A stretch of 64,000 bases of DNA from Clostridiaceae bacterium. Lineage in GTDB: Bacteria > Bacillota > Clostridia > Acetivibrionales > DUMB01. Below the pieces are notes generated by a model that saw nothing but the letters and a program-made list of their open reading frames with translations, did not search any database and was not told the DNA's origin. Every line of letters starts with the position of its first letter. The stretch's first letter is position 1. This document shows, in pieces, positions 60,780 to 64,000 of the stretch. The DNA lies in assembly GCA_012840085.1 (NCBI GenBank), contig DUMB01000085.1:163332-227331 (forward strand), given 5' to 3'. The position numbers were made by a program, and so were the translations under genes.

Positions 60780-61553
60780 ATGAAGACTGTCGAAGAAAAA
60801 CTTGCAAAATCATTGACGGCTGAATCAATAGAGCTGATTCCATATCTGCCATATTTATTGCAGGATTTATGGGAGTTAGGTTCATCACCGAAGGATATAT
60901 TGAATATGATTACAAAGCATGTTCATGTATCAGTTGAAACCAGGATACTTGATTTAGCGTGCGGCAAAGGAGCGGTAAGTGTTAACTTGGCCAGGGAACT
61001 TGGTTGCAGGGTAAAGGGAATTGATATTATTCCGGAGTTTATTGATTTTGCAATAAATAAAGCACAAGAATTCGGTGTTGAGAAATTGTGTGAGTTTAAA
61101 GTGGGAGATATTAATGAGTCAGTAAAAACTGAAAAGGATTATGATATTGTAATTTATGGAGCTGTGGGAGATGTCTTGGGTAACTGGGAAGAAACAATAA
61201 CACTGCTGAAAAACACTGTGAAGAATGGCGGTTACATCATTATAGACGATGCTTATGGAAATGATAATACCAGCGCAAAATATCCTACAAGAGAGCAATG
61301 GCTTAAGATATTTAACAGTACGGGAGTAAGACTGATTGACGAAAAGATCATTGAAGATGATGAATTAGCCAGTCTCAATAATAAACAACAGGAACTGATA
61401 ATAAAAAGGGCTAACGAACTAAAAGAAAAACTGCCACAAAAGGCTCATCTCTTTGACAGCTATATACGCAGCCAGCAGGTTGAATGCGATGAACTGGAAA
61501 AGGAAATATCGGGAGTAACCATGCTCTTGCGAAATTTAGCTGAAAGCCTCTGA
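60780..61553 (+). CDS. SAM-dependent methyltransferase (class I)
   Basis: 257 residues; ATG 60780 after AAAGGGG. The Rossmann core has motif I ILDLACGKGAVSVNLA, acidic residue after beta 2 (VKGIDII), motif for adenine contact (FKVGDINES) and YDIVIYGAVGDVLGNWEET. The C-terminal helical part (QQELIIKRANELKEKL) is typical of small-molecule methylases. Substrate not predictable. Stands alone with its own leader. Confidence 0.9.
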   Translation: MKTVEEKLAKSLTAESIELIPYLPYLLQDLWELGSSPKDILNMITKHVHVSVETRILDLACGKGAVSVNLARELGCRVKGIDIIPEFIDFAINKAQEFGVEKLCEFKVGDINESVKTEKDYDIVIYGAVGDVLGNWEETITLLKNTVKNGGYIIIDDAYGNDNTSAKYPTREQWLKIFNSTGVRLIDEKIIEDDELASLNNKQQELIIKRANELKEKLPQKAHLFDSYIRSQQVECDELEKEISGVTMLLRNLAESL

Positions 61554-61699
61554 CTTTAGTCATGAGGAGCATCAAATGTTATCAATATATAATAATTTAT
61601 CTTATTCAAATTTTTCAAAAAATCTGTTGACTCTCACATAATGGTATACTCTAAACTGAAAATGAGTTCAAAAATACACACGTGTGTGAGGTTTGTACT

Positions 61700-62518
61700 A
61701 TGTTGAAGATCGGAGATTTTTCAAAACTGTCAAGAATCAGTATTCGCATGCTGCGTCATTATGATGAAATCGGGCTGCTTGTTCCTGAAAGCATTGATGA
61801 ATTCACAGGCTACAGGTATTACAGTGAAGCACAACTGCCCATTGCAAATCGAATCAATGCTCTCAAGGATATGGGATTCAGCTTGTCTGTTATTTCCGAG
61901 ATTCTGAAAGTTTACAATGATCCGCAGTCTTTGAAGGAATATCTTTTATTAAAACAGGCGGAGCTTAAAGAGCTGTCTGAAAAAACCAGCAGGCAATTAC
62001 GGATTCTTGAAACAACCATCAATCGAATCGGAAAGGATGATTATGTTATGGAGTATAGCGTAGTTTTAAAGGAAATGCCGCAGCGATACGTGGCAAGTCT
62101 TAGAAAAACAATACCCTCTTATGATAATGAGGGCGTACTTTGGGAGCAGATGATGAATGAATTAGCTTCTTTAAACGTGCAGTATGCCAACCCCTGCAAT
62201 TCCATCGCCATATATCATGACAAGGAATATAAAGAACATGACCCGGATGTGGAAATACAGATTTCAGTGCAGGGAAGCTATCAAAACACGGAGAATGTGG
62301 TATTTAAAACCGTTCCGGCTGTACTTGTTGCTTCCGCAACATTTAAAGGAAGCTATGAGCAGATTACTGCCGTAAATCAGGCAGTAGCAAATTGGATCAG
62401 AGATAATGACTACGAATTCAATGGCGCTATGTTCAATATTTACCATGTTAGCCCGGCGCAAACGCAAAACCCTGATGAGTTTGTAACGGAGGTTTGTTTC
62501 CCGGTAAAAAAGAAATAA
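61700..62518 (+). CDS. MerR-family regulator with GyrI-like effector domain
   Basis: 272 residues from ATG 61700, 8 nt after GAGG; the GTG 61682 extension is not needed. The N terminus is a MerR winged helix (LKIGDFSKLSRISIRMLRHY, GYRYYSEAQL), then a coiled dimerisation helix (about 80-115), then a GyrI/BmrR-type ligand pocket (about 120-272). BmrR-like proteins bind lipophilic cations and activate efflux genes; no exporter is adjacent, so the target may be the methyltransferase upstream or lie elsewhere. TTGACT at 61627 and TATACT at 61645 are promoter-like but badly spaced. Confidence 0.92.
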   Translation: MLKIGDFSKLSRISIRMLRHYDEIGLLVPESIDEFTGYRYYSEAQLPIANRINALKDMGFSLSVISEILKVYNDPQSLKEYLLLKQAELKELSEKTSRQLRILETTINRIGKDDYVMEYSVVLKEMPQRYVASLRKTIPSYDNEGVLWEQMMNELASLNVQYANPCNSIAIYHDKEYKEHDPDVEIQISVQGSYQNTENVVFKTVPAVLVASATFKGSYEQITAVNQAVANWIRDNDYEFNGAMFNIYHVSPAQTQNPDEFVTEVCFPVKKK

Positions 62519-62561
62519 ATGGTATTAATATCCAGGTATATAAATTATTGACCAGGGTAAA

Positions 62562-62609
62562 TCCTGCTGATAGTATGAATTAGGAGCATATTATCAACAG
62601 GACTTTTTT
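62562..62609 (+). terminator. Terminator after MerR gene
   Basis: TCCTGCTGATA (62562-62572) pairs with TATCAACAGGA (62592-62602), one mismatch, followed by six T. Confidence 0.82.
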
Positions 62610-62803
62610 ATGTAAGGCTGTGCCTGATAGCTGTTTATAAATATTTTTGAATTTGAAGGAGTATGTGTGGGTACGTGTTGAATTAATCTATATAAAGTTT
62701 ATATTAATTTGTATAAATCTTATATTAATTTTTATTTCTTTTTTTTATTAATTTTGAAATGAATTTATATTAACGGATTCCTATAACAATATTGGGGGAA
62801 TAT

Positions 62804-63670
62804 ATGAAACTGGATTTTAACTACTTTATTGAGCTTATACCACGAGATATGTATTCAAGGACCAAATCTTACATTTGTAAGTACATGGCTATTTTTGAAC
62901 CAGAAGAGTATGTATTGGGAGAAGCAATGTGTGTTGATGATTATCATTTTCTGCTGTTCTTTTCAGATGCTCCGGTAACTAAAATAAATAACTGTGCATA
63001 TAAACCTCGGAAAGGTAGTTTACTGGTTATTCAGCCTTGGGAAGAGATTTATGGTGTACCCGATGATAACAAAAAAAGGTATGACAAGTACATACACATA
63101 GCTGTAGAAAAGAATTTTTTCAGAAGGATAGCGAAAGAAGCAGCAGGAGGAGGCGAATATGAATTTAAACGGATTCAAAATGTATACAGCAAGCAGCTGC
63201 TGGATTTGATAGGTAATTTTCAACGGGAAATGATGGACTACGGAGAGTCTTTTCCACTGATGCTTGAAGGCATATGTATACAGATTGTTTTTCAACTGCT
63301 TCGGGATTTGAGTGCAGACCCTGCAGCAAATAAAAGTAAGCTTAGCAAGGATAACAAGTATATCAACAAGGCTATCCAATTTATGCATGAATACTACAGT
63401 GCCAGTATAAGCATTAACGATATCTGTAATATGATTTACCTGAGTCCCTGTCATTTTAAAAGAGTATTCAAGGATTATACAGGCCAGACACCTTATCAGT
63501 ATTTGATGAAAATACGCTTGGAGAACGCAAAAGAAATACTTAGGGAAAATGAAAAATCAATAGAAGAAGTTGCAAAGCTATGCGGTTTTGTTAACTCAGG
63601 GCATTTTTCCACCGTTTTTAAACGAAATACGGGCATGTCACCAAGTGAATACAGGAAACTGGATATTTGA
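62804..63670 (+). CDS. AraC-family transcriptional regulator (paralogue 2)
   Basis: 288 residues from ATG 62804 behind TTGGGGGAA. Cupin-like sensor domain (VDDYHFLLFFSDAP, VIQPWEEIYGVP) and C-terminal double HTH (INDICNMIYLSPCHFKRVFK, IEEVAKLCGFVNSGHFSTVF, MSPSEYRK). Strongly similar over its full length to 7618-8490, a duplicated regulator whose ligand is unknown. It is the last gene before the group II intron. Confidence 0.93.
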   Translation: MKLDFNYFIELIPRDMYSRTKSYICKYMAIFEPEEYVLGEAMCVDDYHFLLFFSDAPVTKINNCAYKPRKGSLLVIQPWEEIYGVPDDNKKRYDKYIHIAVEKNFFRRIAKEAAGGGEYEFKRIQNVYSKQLLDLIGNFQREMMDYGESFPLMLEGICIQIVFQLLRDLSADPAANKSKLSKDNKYINKAIQFMHEYYSASISINDICNMIYLSPCHFKRVFKDYTGQTPYQYLMKIRLENAKEILRENEKSIEEVAKLCGFVNSGHFSTVFKRNTGMSPSEYRKLDI

Positions 63671-63844
63671 AATAGGAAACAGAATACTTAAATACTGGTA
63701 ACTGAATATTTATTTTATATATTGGAAACTGAATATTTAAGCACAGGAAACTGAACATTTAAAAGACTGGCCGATATAACTGTTCGGTATAACTGTTTGG
63801 TATAACTGTCCTACATAAATATAACTGTTTTGAAATAACTGTTT
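63671..63844. repeat. Two successive short-repeat families after AraC gene
   Basis: First, four units of TTGGAAACTGAATATTTAA type (63672-63763); second, five units of GGTATAACTGTT type (63772-63844). The second family merges into the left arm of the following terminator (AACTGTTC). Confidence 0.85.
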
Positions 63845-63878
63845 AAAAAACTGTTCAAATATACCGAACAGTTTTTTT
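63845..63878 (+). terminator. Intrinsic terminator at intron insertion site
   Basis: AAAAAACTGTTC (63845-63856) and GAACAGTTTTTT (63866-63877) form a perfect 12-bp stem with a 9-nt loop and T run. The intron starts two bases later. Confidence 0.88.
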
Positions 63879-63880
63879 GC

Positions 63881-64000
<120 letters not shown>

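Overview
The window reads as chromosome of an anaerobic, spore-former-type clostridium (Firmicutes; Acetivibrio/Ruminiclostridium-like). Reasons: moderately AT-rich coding sequence with strong AGGAGG-type ribosome binding sites, intrinsic terminators, a T-box, a yybP-ykoY riboswitch, Gram-positive LexA boxes, S-layer (SLH) proteins, lipoproteins, and a 2[4Fe-4S] ferredoxin. No genus marker is present, so the name is an inference.

Layout. 1-7.1 kb: 3' end of a sensor kinase, then a zinc-ribbon membrane protein, a membrane-tailed J-domain protein, a divergent DnaK and a MacB-like ABC transporter. 7.6-11 kb: AraC regulator, lipoprotein, and an SLH protein whose signal peptide is broken by an apparent one-base frameshift. 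11.4-14.6 kb: a VanR/VanS-type two-component system with a serine D,D-carboxypeptidase and a broken ABC ATPase, without vanHAX. 14.7-19.2 kb: LysM/propeller protein, SDR and AMP-dependent synthetase. 16.5-16.8 and 20.46-20.94 kb: two copies of a LexA-box-driven candidate type I toxin-antitoxin element; the second is intact (50-residue membrane peptide, sequestered SD, convergent antisense RNA), the first has lost its toxin ORF. 21-25 kb: small membrane proteins, a membrane-tethered serpin, a PstS-like lipoprotein. 25.3-28.8 kb: T-box with a Cys specifier driving a cyst(e)ine-type ABC transporter. 28.8-30.2 kb: ferredoxin/NapH-like/ArsR operon behind a palindromic operator. 30.5-36 kb: secreted CAP protein, XRE regulator, divergent LysR/YeiH pair. 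36-38.9 kb: pnuC-nadR wreck, then a Mn riboswitch controlling a GDT1/UPF0016 exporter fused to a metallo-beta-lactamase domain.

39.7-60.6 kb is the most striking block: a LytTR response regulator, a small protein, two giant surface proteins (about 2,590 and 2,709 codons), a secreted subtilase and a 7TMR-DISM/GHKL sensor kinase. Two promoters in it share the same paired CAATTTCG repeats at the same distance from the -10 box, which suggests that the LytTR regulator controls the surface operon. The first giant gene has one in-frame TGA. 60.8-63.7 kb: methyltransferase, MerR regulator, and a second AraC paralogue. The window ends inside the 5' part of a group II intron placed immediately after a terminator.

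A recurring feature is that many intergenic spacers contain their own private, degenerate short tandem repeats (13-33 bp units). Several genes are decayed (nadR, ABC ATPase, DUF3795/DUF3788-like fragments), so the region is being actively eroded and rearranged. No tRNA, rRNA, CRISPR array or complete insertion sequence was seen.
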